From: Cyanobium sp. Aljojuca 7A6 | GTDB taxonomy: Bacteria; Cyanobacteriota; Cyanobacteriia; PCC-6307; Cyanobiaceae | Direction: 5' to 3' | DNA: 64,000 nucleotides | Assembly: GCF_024346455.1 (NCBI RefSeq) | Contig: NZ_JAGQCY010000003.1 | Span: forward strand, 1 to 64,000 | Part shown: positions 8,007 through 16,769 of the stretch, piece after piece | Position numbering within the stretch: the stretch's first letter is position 1 | Layout of the letters: every line of letters begins with the position of its first letter | Made by a program: the position numbers and the translations under genes | Notes under the pieces: model-generated | The model's input: the letters and a program-made list of their open reading frames with translations, nothing else | Database searches by the model: none | What the model was told of the DNA's origin: nothing

Positions 8007-8591
8007 TCAGCCGTTGCCGCTGCCGCAGCCGGCCAGGAACACCGCCCGCCTGAGGTTGTCGATCCTGGGCGAACCGGGTCCTTCGAAGGCGTAGAGCAGG
8101 GCCAGTCCCAGGCTGAGGTCGTCGCGATCGAACGCCAACTGAATCGCGGCCCACCAGGCGACGGGATCGCTTCCCAGGCTGTCCAGATCCTTCTGGGCCC
8201 GGTCCATCCGGCTTGCTGGATCCCCCTCCAGCACGATGAGGGCGTAATCGTCGGCCTGAACGCCCTGGGGCCGCAGCAGCAGCACCAGCCGCTGACCCGG
8301 GCGCATCGGGGCCAGGGGCCAGGGGATCGGGCCCTCAATGGGTTCCCCCGGCAAAGCACGCCGCTGCCACAGCAGCTCGCCCTCCCGTTCGATCCTGACC
8401 TCCTCCAGGGGTTCGGTGCTGAGGATCGTGGGTGAGGCGATGGCCACGGCGGCCACCGCTTCCCCCTGGGTGTTGAGCGCAAGCCGGGGGGTCAGCACGC
8501 AGACCGTGCTGGCCCGAAGCGGGGCTCCGCAGGAGACCAGGGCCAGACCGAGGCCGATCGCCAGGCAGGTCCGGCGGACGGCGGACAACAA
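8007..8591 (-). CDS. Exported protein or lipoprotein, unknown function
   Basis: A hypothetical protein of 194 aa with a signal sequence in the first ~25 residues. LVSC (~18-21) matches a lipobox, so it may be lipidated; cleavage after RAS by signal peptidase I is the alternative. The mature part has two segments: a beta-rich half with VRIEREGELLWQRR and a RPGQRLVLLLRP segment, then an acidic helical half (ASRMDRAQKDLDSLG, WWAAIQLAFDRDD). I do not recognise the family. The start is TTG at 8591 (a second TTG follows), since no ATG or GTG precedes the signal peptide. It sits between the GAP-like membrane protein and the aldehyde dehydrogenase in one minus-strand run. Confidence 0.7.
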   Translation of the reverse strand: MLSAVRRTCLAIGLGLALVSCGAPLRASTVCVLTPRLALNTQGEAVAAVAIASPTILSTEPLEEVRIEREGELLWQRRALPGEPIEGPIPWPLAPMRPGQRLVLLLRPQGVQADDYALIVLEGDPASRMDRAQKDLDSLGSDPVAWWAAIQLAFDRDDLSLGLALLYAFEGPGSPRIDNLRRAVFLAGCGSGNG

Positions 8592-8638
8592 CGGAATACA
8601 GGGGAACAGGGATCTGTGACGCTAACGGCCGCCGCCGC

Positions 8639-9376
8639 TCACCCGGCCAGGGTCATCAGGTTCAGCCCATGCAGCCCCTCGACCAGCAGGTAGGCCCCCA
8701 GCACCAGGGCCAGCACACCCACGAGCCATTCGGCCTTGTGCTGCAGCCAGTCCTCAAGACGCGTGATCGGCTCGCGGATCGCCCCGCCGCTCAGCAACCA
8801 GGCCAGGGGAGGCAGGAGCAGCAGGGAGCTGGCCATCAAGGTGAACAGCCCCGTCACCTCGGCATCGGCGGTGAGGCCGGGGTCGTTGAGCAGCAACAGG
8901 CCGGCTTCTTTGAGATAGAAGACCAGATTCTCCGGAGTCAGCAGGGCGCTGGTGGCACCGATCAGCACCAGGGTGAAGGTGCTGAAGTCGGGCAGCTGGT
9001 TCATCAGCCGCAGGGCCATGCCTTCTTCGCCGATGTTGGCCTGGGGAGTCAGCTGGTAGAGCCCCAGGCCAACCAGAGCGCCGGCCCCGAGCAGGTCGAT
9101 CAGCACCTGCTCCCGTTCCCCATGGCTGAGGCTGATGGAGAACGCTTCGCCCAGCACCATCAGGAGCACAATGGCCAGGGCATTGGCGGCGGCCCAGCCC
9201 GTCACGTAGGCCATGGCCCGCTGCAGCGGCGAGCGGCCCAGCAGCAGCAGGGTGACCACCGCAATGTGCAGGGGGCTGAAGGCGATGCCGATCCCGAACA
9301 GGGACGACTGGGTGATCAGGGTCGGAGAGAGGAGCGCGGGGACGCCGAGGCAGGAGAGGGACAGGAGGGGCGGCAA
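8639..9376 (-). CDS. Multi-pass membrane protein, GAP / LysE-superfamily type
   Basis: A 245-aa polytopic protein with about six hydrophobic segments. The first, LFGIGIAFSPLHIAVVTLLL, followed by GRSPLQRAMAYVTGW, is the pattern of the GAP/SfLAP (LysE-like) family, which is thought to export or flip small molecules or lipids; function in cyanobacteria is unknown. A central loop (ANIGEEGMALRLMNQLPD) separates two three-helix halves. The start is a TTG at 9376; about 20 residues precede the conserved first helix, so the true start may be elsewhere. It heads the minus-strand run that continues with the exported protein and aldehyde dehydrogenase, 47 bp upstream of the former. Confidence 0.78.
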   Translation of the reverse strand: MPPLLSLSCLGVPALLSPTLITQSSLFGIGIAFSPLHIAVVTLLLLGRSPLQRAMAYVTGWAAANALAIVLLMVLGEAFSISLSHGEREQVLIDLLGAGALVGLGLYQLTPQANIGEEGMALRLMNQLPDFSTFTLVLIGATSALLTPENLVFYLKEAGLLLLNDPGLTADAEVTGLFTLMASSLLLLPPLAWLLSGGAIREPITRLEDWLQHKAEWLVGVLALVLGAYLLVEGLHGLNLMTLAG

Positions 9377-9490
9377 GCAGACCGTCCGGAAAGCTGGGGC
9401 CCTGCATTCTGGGCCTGCTAGAGGCCCGGCGCGACGGAACGTTCAGCCCAGGTGGGTGACCATCTCGAAGGGAAGGGGGCTGGAGGAAAA

Positions 9491-9562
<72 letters not shown>

Positions 9563-9573
9563 ATGTGGAAAGG

Positions 9574-9655
9574 TGGGCCGGGTTGGATTTGAACCAACGT
9601 AGGCAGAGCCAGCGGATTTACAGTCCGCCCCCATTAACCACTCGGGCACCGACCC
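9574..9655 (-). tRNA. trnY(GTA): tRNA-Tyr (GTA anticodon)
   Basis: Minus-strand 82-nt class II tRNA: acceptor GGGTCGG pairs with CCGGCCC (one G-U), the anticodon stem GCGGA/TCCGC encloses CTGTAAA, giving anticodon GTA, and the long variable arm expected for bacterial tRNA-Tyr follows before the T arm (GTTGG/CCAAC with TTCAAAT). CCA is not encoded. It is upstream of tRNA-Thr(GGT); the two probably share a transcript. The promoter must lie in the ~42 bp before aroQ, which is divergent. Confidence 0.97.
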
Positions 9656-9697
9656 GAACCACACCTTCAGAACTTACCAGCCGACCTTCCACCCCCC

Positions 9698-10135
9698 ATG
9701 CGCCTGCTCGTGCTCCATGGCCCCAACCTCAACCTGCTTGGCCAGCGGGAGCCAGGCCTTTACGGCAGCAGCAGCCTGGCGGCGATCGATGCCGCCCTGG
9801 AGCAGCAGGCCGCGGACCTGGGGGTGGAGCTCGCCTGCTTCCAGAGCAACCATGAGGGGGCCCTGGTGGACCGCATCCAGCAGGCCGGCGCCTGCGACGG
9901 GATCCTGATCAACGCCGCTGCCTACACCCACACCTCGGTGGCGATCCGCGATGCCCTGCTGGCCGTGTCCCTGCCCTTCGTGGAGGTGCATCTGAGCAAC
10001 ACCCACGCCCGCGAGAACTTCCGCCATCGCTCGCTGCTGGCCGATCGGGCCCTGGGGGTCATCTGCGGCTTCGGCCCCACCAGCTATCGCCTCGGCCTGG
10101 AGGGCCTGGTGGCTTACCTGCGGGCGGCGGCATGA
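9698..10135 (+). CDS. aroQ: 3-dehydroquinate dehydratase, type II (AroQ)
   Basis: AroQ catalyses the third step of the shikimate pathway, dehydrating 3-dehydroquinate to 3-dehydroshikimate in the cytoplasm on the way to aromatic amino acids and quinones. The 145-aa protein begins [21 protein letters not shown], including the lid Arg and Tyr; [16 protein letters not shown] and [17 protein letters not shown] hold the conserved Asn and His residues. Type II enzymes have NPGAYTHTS at the first of these; here the Pro-Gly is Ala-Ala, a small departure. ATG start at 9698. Its stop overlaps the miaE start by ATGA, so the two are translationally coupled. Confidence 0.96.
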   Translation: MRLLVLHGPNLNLLGQREPGLYGSSSLAAIDAALEQQAADLGVELACFQSNHEGALVDRIQQAGACDGILINAAAYTHTSVAIRDALLAVSLPFVEVHLSNTHARENFRHRSLLADRALGVICGFGPTSYRLGLEGLVAYLRAAA

Positions 10136-10728
10136 ACGGCACCATGCCCCGGGTGAAGTGGCTGGCCGCCCCCAGCAGTGCCGCCTGGCTGGAGCAGGCC
10201 CTGGCCCACCCCGAACTGCTGCTGATTGACCATGCCCACTGTGAGCGCAAGGCGGCTGGCGCCGCCCTGCAGCTGATGTTCCGCTATCCCTCCGATGGGG
10301 AGCTGGCGGCCGTGCTCAGCCCCCTGGCCCGGGAGGAACTGGAGCACTTCGAGCGGGTGCAGGCCCTGCTGGAGCGGCGGGGCCTCGCCCTGCGGGCCCT
10401 GGCCGCCCCGCCCTACGGCGCCGCCCTGGCGGCCCTGGTGCGACGCAAGGAGCCGGAGCGCCGGCTCGACAGCTTTCTGGTGGCGGGGCTGATCGAAGCC
10501 CGCAGCCATGAGCGCATGGCCCTGCTGGCCGCCCACAGCCCCGTCCCGGAACTGCGGGACCTTTACGGCGACCTGCTGGCCAGTGAGGCGCGTCATTTCG
10601 GCCTGTACTGGGTGCTGTGCGAACGGGGCTGGCCCCGGGCGGAGGTCATCGATCGGCTCGCAACGCTGGCCCACCACGAAGCGGCCATCCTCGCCACCCT
10701 CCATCCCCAGCCGCGCATGCACAGCTGA
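10132..10728 (+). CDS. miaE: tRNA-(ms2io6A37) hydroxylase MiaE
   Basis: MiaE is a carboxylate-bridged di-iron monooxygenase that hydroxylates the isopentenyl group of ms2i6A at position 37 of tRNAs reading UNN codons. The 198-aa sequence shows the four-helix-bundle ligands in order: a [11 protein letters not shown] helix, [10 protein letters not shown] (ExxH), IEARSHERM (ExxxxH) and [10 protein letters not shown] (ExxH). The ATG at 10132 overlaps the aroQ stop (ATGA); a second Met four codons later (MPRVKW) is equally possible. Oxygen-dependent modification fits an oxygenic phototroph. It converges on mtnD with a 9-bp gap. Confidence 0.93.
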   Translation: MNGTMPRVKWLAAPSSAAWLEQALAHPELLLIDHAHCERKAAGAALQLMFRYPSDGELAAVLSPLAREELEHFERVQALLERRGLALRALAAPPYGAALAALVRRKEPERRLDSFLVAGLIEARSHERMALLAAHSPVPELRDLYGDLLASEARHFGLYWVLCERGWPRAEVIDRLATLAHHEAAILATLHPQPRMHS

Positions 10729-10737
10729 GGCGGGCCC

Positions 10738-11307
10738 TCAGGCTGCGGCAGCGAGCACCTGCTCCAGCAGGGGGAAGCGTGTCGCGATCGGATCGCCGGT
10801 AAAGCTGGCCACCCAGCCCTCGCTGTTGTTGAAGAAGCGCAGGGCGCAGAAGCTGGGGCGCTCGCCGGTGTCGAACCAGTGGGGGGTGCCGGCGGGCACG
10901 CCGATCCAGTCACCCTGCTCGCAGACCACCTGCACCACGTCGCCGGCGAGGTGCAGGCAGAACAACCCACAGCCCTCGACGAAGAAGCGCACCTCGTCTT
11001 CGGCGTGGGTGTGCTCGGAGAGGAATTTCGCCCGCAGGGCAAGCCGGTCCGGGTGGTCGGGGCCGAGGCGGATGGCATCCACCGTCCGGTAGCCCCCTTC
11101 GGCCTGGACCCGGGCGATCTCAGCGGCATAGGCGGCCAGGATCGCCGCCTGGTCGGCGTCGGCCGACAGGTCCACCGGTGTGGCCCAGCGCTCGAAGCGC
11201 ACGCCCCTGGACCCCAGTTCGCGCGCAATCGTCTCTGCGTCGCTGCTTTGCACCAGCGGAGCGTCGTGGCCGCCGCCTGTGGCGGCGCGGATCACCAGGT
11301 GGGTCAT
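10738..11307 (-). CDS. mtnD: Acireductone dioxygenase (MtnD)
   Basis: MtnD oxidises acireductone in the methionine salvage pathway, yielding the methionine keto-acid precursor with Fe2+ (or an off-pathway product with Ni2+). The 189-aa cupin shows the metal-ligand motif HTHAEDEVRFFVEG with HxH, the downstream Glu and a later His in PAGTPHWFDTG. It acts directly after the MtnB-MtnC fusion encoded at 156-1511, so the pathway is split between two loci here; mtnA and other steps are not in the window. The ATG at 11307 lies 28 bp inside the only standard start available to the divergent cobI, so the two 5' ends overlap or one start is misassigned. Confidence 0.95.
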   Translation of the reverse strand: MTHLVIRAATGGGHDAPLVQSSDAETIARELGSRGVRFERWATPVDLSADADQAAILAAYAAEIARVQAEGGYRTVDAIRLGPDHPDRLALRAKFLSEHTHAEDEVRFFVEGCGLFCLHLAGDVVQVVCEQGDWIGVPAGTPHWFDTGERPSFCALRFFNNSEGWVASFTGDPIATRFPLLEQVLAAAA

Positions 11308-12118
11308 CGGAGCGCTCCAGGGCGTTCAGGGAAACTGCAGCCTAGAAAGACACGACGCCGAGCTCACCGCCATCGCTGACCGTGCCCCCAGCGCCGGCCT
11401 CACCCTGGTGGGGGTGGGTCCCGGTGATCCCGATCTGCTCACCATCGCCGCGGTGCGTGCCATCGAATCCGCCCACACCGTGGCCTACCCGGTGGCCCGC
11501 GAAGGGGCCGTGGGCATGGCGGCCAGTGTGGCCGAACCCTGGCTCGCCCCAGGGCAGCGCCGTTTGCCCCTGGTGTTTCCGATGGTGGCGGCGGCCGAGC
11601 CCCGCCGGCAGGCCTGGCATGACGCCGCCGACCGGCTGGCCGCCGAGGTGGCGGACGAGCGGGCGGTGGTGTTGCTGTGCGAGGGCGACGTGTCTCTCTT
11701 CGCCAGCAGCAGCTATGTGTTGCTGGCCCTGCGGGATCGCCATCCCGCCCTGCCGGTGCGTCTGATTCCCGGCATCAGCGCCGTGGCGGCGGCGGCGGCA
11801 GCCGGGGCCTGGCCCCTGGCGCTGCAGCAGGAGGGACTGCTGATCCGGCCCACCCCGGAGCAGCCCGCTGCGCTGGAGGCGTTGCTGGCCCAGGCGGCGG
11901 CCGGGGGTTGGGTGCTGGCCCTGCTCAAGCTGGGGGGCCGCTGGCCCTGGGTGCGCCCCCTGCTGGCCGAGCGGGGTCTGCTGGCGGAGGCGCTGTTTGC
12001 CCAGCGGGTGGGCTGGCCCGATCAGCAGCTGTGCCCGGCGGCCCAGGTGCCGGCCACTGAGGCGCCCTACTTCTCCCTGCTGCTGGTCCGGCAAGGGTGG
12101 CCGTCGGTGCTTCCATGA
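11279..12118 (+). CDS. cobI: Precorrin-2 C20-methyltransferase (CobI/CbiL)
   Basis: CobI uses SAM to methylate precorrin-2 at C-20 in corrin (cobalamin or pseudocobalamin) synthesis. TLVGVGPGDPDLLT is the P-loop-like SAM region, AYPVAREG and LCEGDVSLFASSSYV follow, and RLIPGISAVAAAAA is a second conserved corrin-methyltransferase motif. The start is a problem. The SAM loop normally lies ~10 residues from the N-terminus, yet no ATG, GTG or TTG occurs in frame between GTG 11279 and the loop itself. GTG 11279 overlaps the divergent mtnD by 29 bp and adds ~30 extra residues; a rare start such as ATC is possible. The TGA sits inside ATGACC, 29 bp before the next gene. Confidence 0.87.
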   Translation: MAARITRWVIGALQGVQGNCSLERHDAELTAIADRAPSAGLTLVGVGPGDPDLLTIAAVRAIESAHTVAYPVAREGAVGMAASVAEPWLAPGQRRLPLVFPMVAAAEPRRQAWHDAADRLAAEVADERAVVLLCEGDVSLFASSSYVLLALRDRHPALPVRLIPGISAVAAAAAAGAWPLALQQEGLLIRPTPEQPAALEALLAQAAAGGWVLALLKLGGRWPWVRPLLAERGLLAEALFAQRVGWPDQQLCPAAQVPATEAPYFSLLLVRQGWPSVLP

Positions 12119-12146
12119 CCGTTCGCGTTTTGCCCCGCCCTTGCCG

Positions 12147-12800
12147 ATGCCTACTGCCGGGATGACCGCCTCCGGGATGGGCGCCACTGACTGGTTCGCC
12201 CTGCTTCACCCGGTGCTGATCATCCTGTTCGTCTATCCGGTGGTGGGCGCCACCATCCGGCTGGGGATTCTGGCGCGGGAGCGCCGCCTCGACATCAATC
12301 CCCTGCCGCCGACGGTGGGGGTGGAGCACACCGACCACGGCCGCTGGGTGACCTCGGGTGTGGTGGTAGCCGTGCTGATCGCCATGGCCGCCACCTACGC
12401 CAGGGGGGGCGCCGCCGGCAGCGGCAGTTCGGCTGCGGCGCTGCTGCTGGCCGGGGTGGGCTGCCTGGTGAGTTGCGTGGCCCTGTGGCGGGCCAAGGGT
12501 GCCTGGCTGCGGGCCGGATTTGCTCTGATCTGCTGGCTCGGGCTGCTGACCCTGGGAAGCCAGCCCGCCCTGTGGCACCTGGGCCGCAGTCCCTTTGACG
12601 GCCCGGTGTGGGGCTCCCACTACTGGAGTGGGGTGCTGCTGTGCGGCCTGCTGCTGTTCGCCATGGCGGCCGCCCCCGAGACCCTGCGCTCCCCCCGGAT
12701 GCGGCGGCTGCACGTCAGCGCCGCTTTCCTGACGGCCCTGCTGCTGGCCGTGCAGGCCATCAGCGGCAGCCGGGACCTGCTGGGCATGGCCCTGGGGTAG
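12147..12800 (+). CDS. DUF4079 family membrane protein
   Basis: A 217-aa cyanobacterial protein of the DUF4079 type with about five membrane segments. HPVLIILFVYPVVGATIRLG opens the family domain; GRWVTSGVVVAVLIAM, AALLLAGVGCLVSCVAL and SHYWSGVLLCGLLLFAM are further helices, and LHVSAAFLTALLLAVQAISG with RDLLG closes it, a layout like cytochrome b561-type four-helix cores, though heme ligation here is a guess. Start candidates are ATG 12147, 12162 and 12177; I chose the first. The 3' end overlaps the convergent dihydrouridine synthase by 41 bp. No link to cobI is evident beyond adjacency. Confidence 0.82.
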   Translation: MPTAGMTASGMGATDWFALLHPVLIILFVYPVVGATIRLGILARERRLDINPLPPTVGVEHTDHGRWVTSGVVVAVLIAMAATYARGGAAGSGSSAAALLLAGVGCLVSCVALWRAKGAWLRAGFALICWLGLLTLGSQPALWHLGRSPFDGPVWGSHYWSGVLLCGLLLFAMAAAPETLRSPRMRRLHVSAAFLTALLLAVQAISGSRDLLGMALG

Positions 12801-13809
12801 AGATGTCCAGTTCCGCCCGGTGCAGCAGTTCGAGGGCGCTCTCCAGGCTGGGGGTCACCATCAGCTCCCGGCGCAGCTGGGCCGCGCCGGCGAAGCCCTG
12901 GCAGGTCCAGCCCAGGTGCTTGCGGGCGATCAGCAGCCCCTGATCGCCCCGGGCGGCCACCAGCGCCTCCAGGTGCTCCCTGGCCAGGGCGATCCGGGCG
13001 TGGCTGTCGGGCTCTGGGGGCAGGGGCCGGCCGGCGAGGGCCGCGGCGATGCGCCCCACCAGCCAGGGCTGCCCCAGGCTGCCCCGTCCCACCATCACCC
13101 CGTCGGCGCCGGTGACGGCCAGGCAGCGCAGGGCCTCCTCCGGGTTGGTGATGTCGCCGTTGGCGATCAGCGGTATCCGCAGGGCCGCCTTCACCTGGCC
13201 GATCGCCCCCCAATCGGCCCGGCCGGAGAAGCCCTGCTCCCGGGTGCGGCCGTGCAGGGTCAGGGCGCTGGCGCCGGCGTTCTGCAGGGCCAGCGCGAAG
13301 CCCACCGGATCGGCACTGGCCCCGCACCAGCCCAGCCGGGTCTTCACCGTCACCGGCAGGCGCACCGCCGCCACCACGGCCGCGACGATCCGCAGGGCCA
13401 GGTCGGGCTGGCGCAGCAGGCCGCTGCCGCCGCCCTTGCGGGCGATCTTGCGCACCGGACAGCCCATGTTGATGTCGATCAGCCAGGCCCCGGCGGCCTC
13501 GGCCCGGCGGGCCGCCTCCGCCATGGCCTCGGGCCGGTGGTCGAACAGCTGGACCCCGACAGGGCCGGGGTCCTGGTCGAGGGCCTCCATCTTGGCGCCG
13601 CCGTGGCCCAGCTCCAGGGCCGTGGCGTTCACCATCTCGGTGAACAGGAGCGCCTCGGGGGCCCAGCGGCGCACCAGTCCGCGGAAGATGCCGTCGCTCA
13701 CCCCCGCCAGAGGCGACTGCAGCACCCGGCAGGTGAGCAGCCTGTTGGTGCCGTTGCCGTCCAGGCGCAGGGGGCCGGTGGGGCAGGGATGGCTGACGGG
13801 CGTGGGCAT
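12760..13809 (-). CDS. dus: tRNA-dihydrouridine synthase
   Basis: This FMN-dependent, NADPH-using enzyme reduces uridine to dihydrouridine in tRNA D-loops. The TIM-barrel N-terminal half carries SPLAGVSDGIFR, the FTEMVNA segment and the catalytic Cys in DINMGCPVRKIARKGGGSGLL. Downstream are VKTRLGW, LHGRTREQGFSG with the FMN-phosphate His/Arg, and ANGDI and MVGRGSLGQPW. The 349-aa protein is DusB-like in length and order. The ATG at 13809 is 17 bp from the divergent DUF1823 start. Its last 41 bp overlap the 3' end of the DUF4079 gene. Confidence 0.95.
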   Translation of the reverse strand: MPTPVSHPCPTGPLRLDGNGTNRLLTCRVLQSPLAGVSDGIFRGLVRRWAPEALLFTEMVNATALELGHGGAKMEALDQDPGPVGVQLFDHRPEAMAEAARRAEAAGAWLIDINMGCPVRKIARKGGGSGLLRQPDLALRIVAAVVAAVRLPVTVKTRLGWCGASADPVGFALALQNAGASALTLHGRTREQGFSGRADWGAIGQVKAALRIPLIANGDITNPEEALRCLAVTGADGVMVGRGSLGQPWLVGRIAAALAGRPLPPEPDSHARIALAREHLEALVAARGDQGLLIARKHLGWTCQGFAGAAQLRRELMVTPSLESALELLHRAELDISTPGPCPAGPGCR

Positions 13810-13826
13810 GCTGGGGCCAGTCTCGG

Positions 13827-14375
13827 ATGCCAGCTGCCGCCTTGGACTCCTCCGCCGCCCCCGCCTTCCCCCCCGAGCCCGACGCCGCCCCTGGGCCGTT
13901 TCCGCTCAGTCGCGCCTTGCTGGAGGCGGTGCTGGATGACCGCACCAGCGATCACTTCGTGTGCCGGTTGATCTGGCCGCGGCTGGGCTACGGCCCCGAC
14001 GCCGAGGGCCACCGCTGGCGGGCCGGACCCGACACCCCGCCGGCCTGGGCCGAGGCCTTTCCCCTGGCGCCGGAGCTGATCGCCGAACGCCCGGCAAGCG
14101 TGCGGCTCACCCGCTCGATTCCTCCCGAGCACAAGCAACTGCTCAAGCAGCAGCTGGGTTTCGCCGGATACCGCATCGGCGGGCTCTACCCCCGCCGCAC
14201 CCGGCGGGCCACGGCGGTGAACTGGTTGCTGGCCCACCTGGCCGTGCGGGGGGAACCGCTGCCGGACACAGGGCCGCTGCCGGAGCTCCTGGATCCGCCC
14301 GGCGATCCGGTGGCTGGCCACCCTGGGGATCTGCCGGTGGGTGGAGTCGACGGTCCCTCTGTAGGGTCTATGTAA
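13827..14375 (+). CDS. DUF1823 family protein
   Basis: A 182-aa soluble protein of DUF1823, restricted to cyanobacteria and plastid lineages as I recall. The core from ~25 to 155 has the family landmarks LLEAVLDDRTSDHFVCRLIW, PASVRLTRSIPPEHKQLLK, LGFAGYRIGGLYPRRTRRAT and AVNWLLAHL. The C-terminal PLPELLDPPGDPVAGHPGDL is also conserved. No catalytic motif is obvious, and function is unknown. The ATG is 17 bp from the divergent dus start, so both promoters must overlap coding sequence. The der gene starts 27 bp downstream and may be co-transcribed. Confidence 0.88.
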   Translation: MPAAALDSSAAPAFPPEPDAAPGPFPLSRALLEAVLDDRTSDHFVCRLIWPRLGYGPDAEGHRWRAGPDTPPAWAEAFPLAPELIAERPASVRLTRSIPPEHKQLLKQQLGFAGYRIGGLYPRRTRRATAVNWLLAHLAVRGEPLPDTGPLPELLDPPGDPVAGHPGDLPVGGVDGPSVGSM

Positions 14376-14402
14376 CGCATCCGTCGTAAGGAATAAGTCA
14401 GA

Positions 14403-15767
14403 TTGGCGCTACCCGTCGTCGCCGTGATCGGCCGCCCCAACGTGGGCAAGTCCACCCTGGTCAACAGGCTCTGCCGCAGCCGTGAGGCCATCGTTCACGA
14501 TCAGCCCGGTGTGACCCGGGACCGCACTTATCAGGAGGGCTTCTGGGGCGACCGCACCTTCCGGGTGGTGGACACCGGCGGTCTGGTGTTCGATGACGAC
14601 AGCGAATTCCTGCCCGAGATCCGGGAGCAGGCCAACCTGGCCCTGGCCGAGGCGTCGGTGGCCGTGGTGATCGTGGACGGCCAGCAGGGAGTCACCGCTG
14701 CCGATGAATCCATCGCCGAGTGGCTGCGGGGCCAGTCGGTGCCGGTGCTGCTGGGGGTGAACAAGTGCGAATCCCCCGACCAGGGCCTGGCGATGGCGGC
14801 CGACTTCTGGGGCCTGGGCCTGGGCGAACCCCACCCCATCTCCGCCATCCACGGCGCCGGCACCGGCGACCTGCTCGACCGGGTGATCAGCTTCCTGCCG
14901 GCCACCAACGAGACGGAGGGGCCCGAACCGATCCAGCTGGCGATCATCGGCCGCCCCAACGTGGGCAAGTCGAGCCTGCTGAATGCCATCTGCGGCGAGA
15001 ACCGGGCCATCGTCAGCCCGATCCGCGGCACCACCCGCGACACCATCGACACCACTCTTGAGCGAGAGGGTCTCCCCTGGAAGCTGATCGATACTGCCGG
15101 CATCCGGCGCCGGCGCAGTGTCGACTACGGCCCGGAGTACTTCGGCATCACCCGCAGCTTCAAGGCGATCGAGCGCAGCGATGTCTGCGTGCTGGTGATC
15201 GACGCCCTCGACGGCGTCACCGAGCAGGACCAGCGACTGGCGGGCCGGATCGAGGAGGACGGTCGCGCCTGCGCGGTGGTCGTCAACAAGTGGGACGCCA
15301 TCGACAAGGACAGCCACACCATGAGTGCCATGGAAAAGGAGCTGCGCGCCAAGCTCTATTTCCTCGACTGGGCGCCGATGCTGTTCACGTCCGCCCTCAC
15401 CGGCCAGCGGGTGGAGAGCATCTTCGCCATTGCTGCGGTGGCCGTGGAGCAGCACCGCCGCAGGGTGAGCACCTCGGTGGTGAACGAAGTGCTGCAGGAG
15501 GCCCTGCGCTGGCGTTCGCCCCCCACCACCCGCGGCGGCCGCCAGGGCCGGCTCTACTACGGCACCCAGGTGGCGACACGCCCCCCCAGCTTCACCCTGT
15601 TCGTCAACGACCCCAAGCTCTTCGGCGACACCTATCGCCGCTACGTCGAGCGCCAGATCCGCGAGGCCCTGGGCTTTGAGGGATCGCCGGTGCGTCTGTT
15701 CTGGCGCGGCAAGCAGCAGCGCGACGCTGAGAAGGAGCAGGCTCGCCATCAGAGCAGGGGCGGCTGA
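14403..15767 (+). CDS. der: Ribosome biogenesis GTPase Der (EngA)
   Basis: Der is an essential double-GTPase needed for 50S subunit maturation. The 454-aa protein has two G domains, each with GRPNVGKS (~8-15 and ~183-190), DTGG/DTAG switch II and NKxD (NKCE and NKWD) motifs; the first NKCE replaces the usual NKxD Asp with Glu. The C-terminal KH-like domain (~355-440) includes the [21 protein letters not shown] region. The start is TTG at 14403, directly before [12 protein letters not shown], which matches family N-termini. The EcfT-like gene follows after 26 bp. Confidence 0.97.
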   Translation: MALPVVAVIGRPNVGKSTLVNRLCRSREAIVHDQPGVTRDRTYQEGFWGDRTFRVVDTGGLVFDDDSEFLPEIREQANLALAEASVAVVIVDGQQGVTAADESIAEWLRGQSVPVLLGVNKCESPDQGLAMAADFWGLGLGEPHPISAIHGAGTGDLLDRVISFLPATNETEGPEPIQLAIIGRPNVGKSSLLNAICGENRAIVSPIRGTTRDTIDTTLEREGLPWKLIDTAGIRRRRSVDYGPEYFGITRSFKAIERSDVCVLVIDALDGVTEQDQRLAGRIEEDGRACAVVVNKWDAIDKDSHTMSAMEKELRAKLYFLDWAPMLFTSALTGQRVESIFAIAAVAVEQHRRRVSTSVVNEVLQEALRWRSPPTTRGGRQGRLYYGTQVATRPPSFTLFVNDPKLFGDTYRRYVERQIREALGFEGSPVRLFWRGKQQRDAEKEQARHQSRGG

Positions 15768-15793
15768 GGTAGATGGTCGGGGACTTGGCCTGA

Positions 15794-16747
15794 ATGGACT
15801 GGTTGCGGCAATTGCCGATCGGGCAGTACGTCGATGACGGCGATGCCCGTGGCGAGGGTGGCGGCAGCTGGCTGAAGCGGCTTGATCCGCGGGTGAAGCT
15901 GGTCTGGACGGTGGCGTTCCTGGTGACGCCGATCCTGGCCGGACCGTTTTGGCGCCTGGCTCTGGTGGGACTGCTGTTGCTGATCACCGCTGTCAGTGGC
16001 CTGCCCTGGCGCCTCTGGCGGCAGAGCTTGCCGCTGCTGATCGCCCTGGCGCTGGTGGTGGGTCTGCTGAGCGCCCTGTTGCCTGCCGGAGGGGGGGCGC
16101 CGGCCAGCCTCCAGCGTCCCCCCGGCGAGCTGCGATTGGTCCCCGGATCTCCCGGTGCTGCGGCCCCGTCGCGGGCCGGCCTGCCCTGGGAGCTGGTGCG
16201 CTGGGGCCCCGTGAGGGCCGGCTCCCTGGAGCTGGGCCCCCTGGTGGTGACACGCCGCTCCGCCGAACTCGGCATCAACGGCGCCACCCTGCTGTTCACC
16301 GTCATTCACAGCGCCAACCTGCTGCTGCTCTCCACCCCGCCCGAGGAACTGGTGTGGACCATCTCCTGGTGGCTGGGTCCCCTGAAGGCGCTGGGCTGGC
16401 CCGTGGAGCGCCTCGGTTTCACCTTGTTACTCTCCTTGCGCTTCCTGCCCTTGGTGCAGGAGGAGCTGCAGAACCTGCTGCGCTCAATCGCCACCCGGGC
16501 GGTGAATCTGCGCCGATTGGGATGGAAGGCCAGTCTGGGACTGGTGCTGGCCGTGGGAGAGCGGCTGCTGGCCAATGTGCTGTTGCGCTCCGAGCAGGGG
16601 GCCGAGGCCCTGATGGCACGGGGCGGACTGTGGCTCCCCCCCGACCGCCTGCATCAGCCGGCGGCCACCCCCAGTGGCGCCAGCCTGGCGGCGGTGCTGG
16701 CCCTGGTGGGCCTGCTGGCGCTGCGCTGGAAAGTCGGTGCCCTTTAA
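15794..16747 (+). CDS. Energy-coupling factor transporter T component-like membrane protein (EcfT/CbiQ family)
   Basis: A 317-aa polytopic protein of the EcfT/CbiQ family, the membrane scaffold that couples ABC ATPases to a substrate-binding S component for vitamin or metal uptake. LKRLDPRVKLVWTVAFL is the typical N-terminus; LLLSLRFLPLVQEELQNL and RSEQGAEALMARGG near the C-terminus match the coupling-helix region with its Ala-Arg-Gly motif. A Gly/Pro-rich loop (~95-130) is longer than in many homologues. No S component or ATPase gene is nearby, so this would be a shared (group II) T unit or a repurposed one. It lies downstream of der, as in other cyanobacteria. Confidence 0.85.
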   Translation: MDWLRQLPIGQYVDDGDARGEGGGSWLKRLDPRVKLVWTVAFLVTPILAGPFWRLALVGLLLLITAVSGLPWRLWRQSLPLLIALALVVGLLSALLPAGGGAPASLQRPPGELRLVPGSPGAAAPSRAGLPWELVRWGPVRAGSLELGPLVVTRRSAELGINGATLLFTVIHSANLLLLSTPPEELVWTISWWLGPLKALGWPVERLGFTLLLSLRFLPLVQEELQNLLRSIATRAVNLRRLGWKASLGLVLAVGERLLANVLLRSEQGAEALMARGGLWLPPDRLHQPAATPSGASLAAVLALVGLLALRWKVGAL

Positions 16748-16769
16748 TGGCCCCAGCCTGCAGGGAGAC

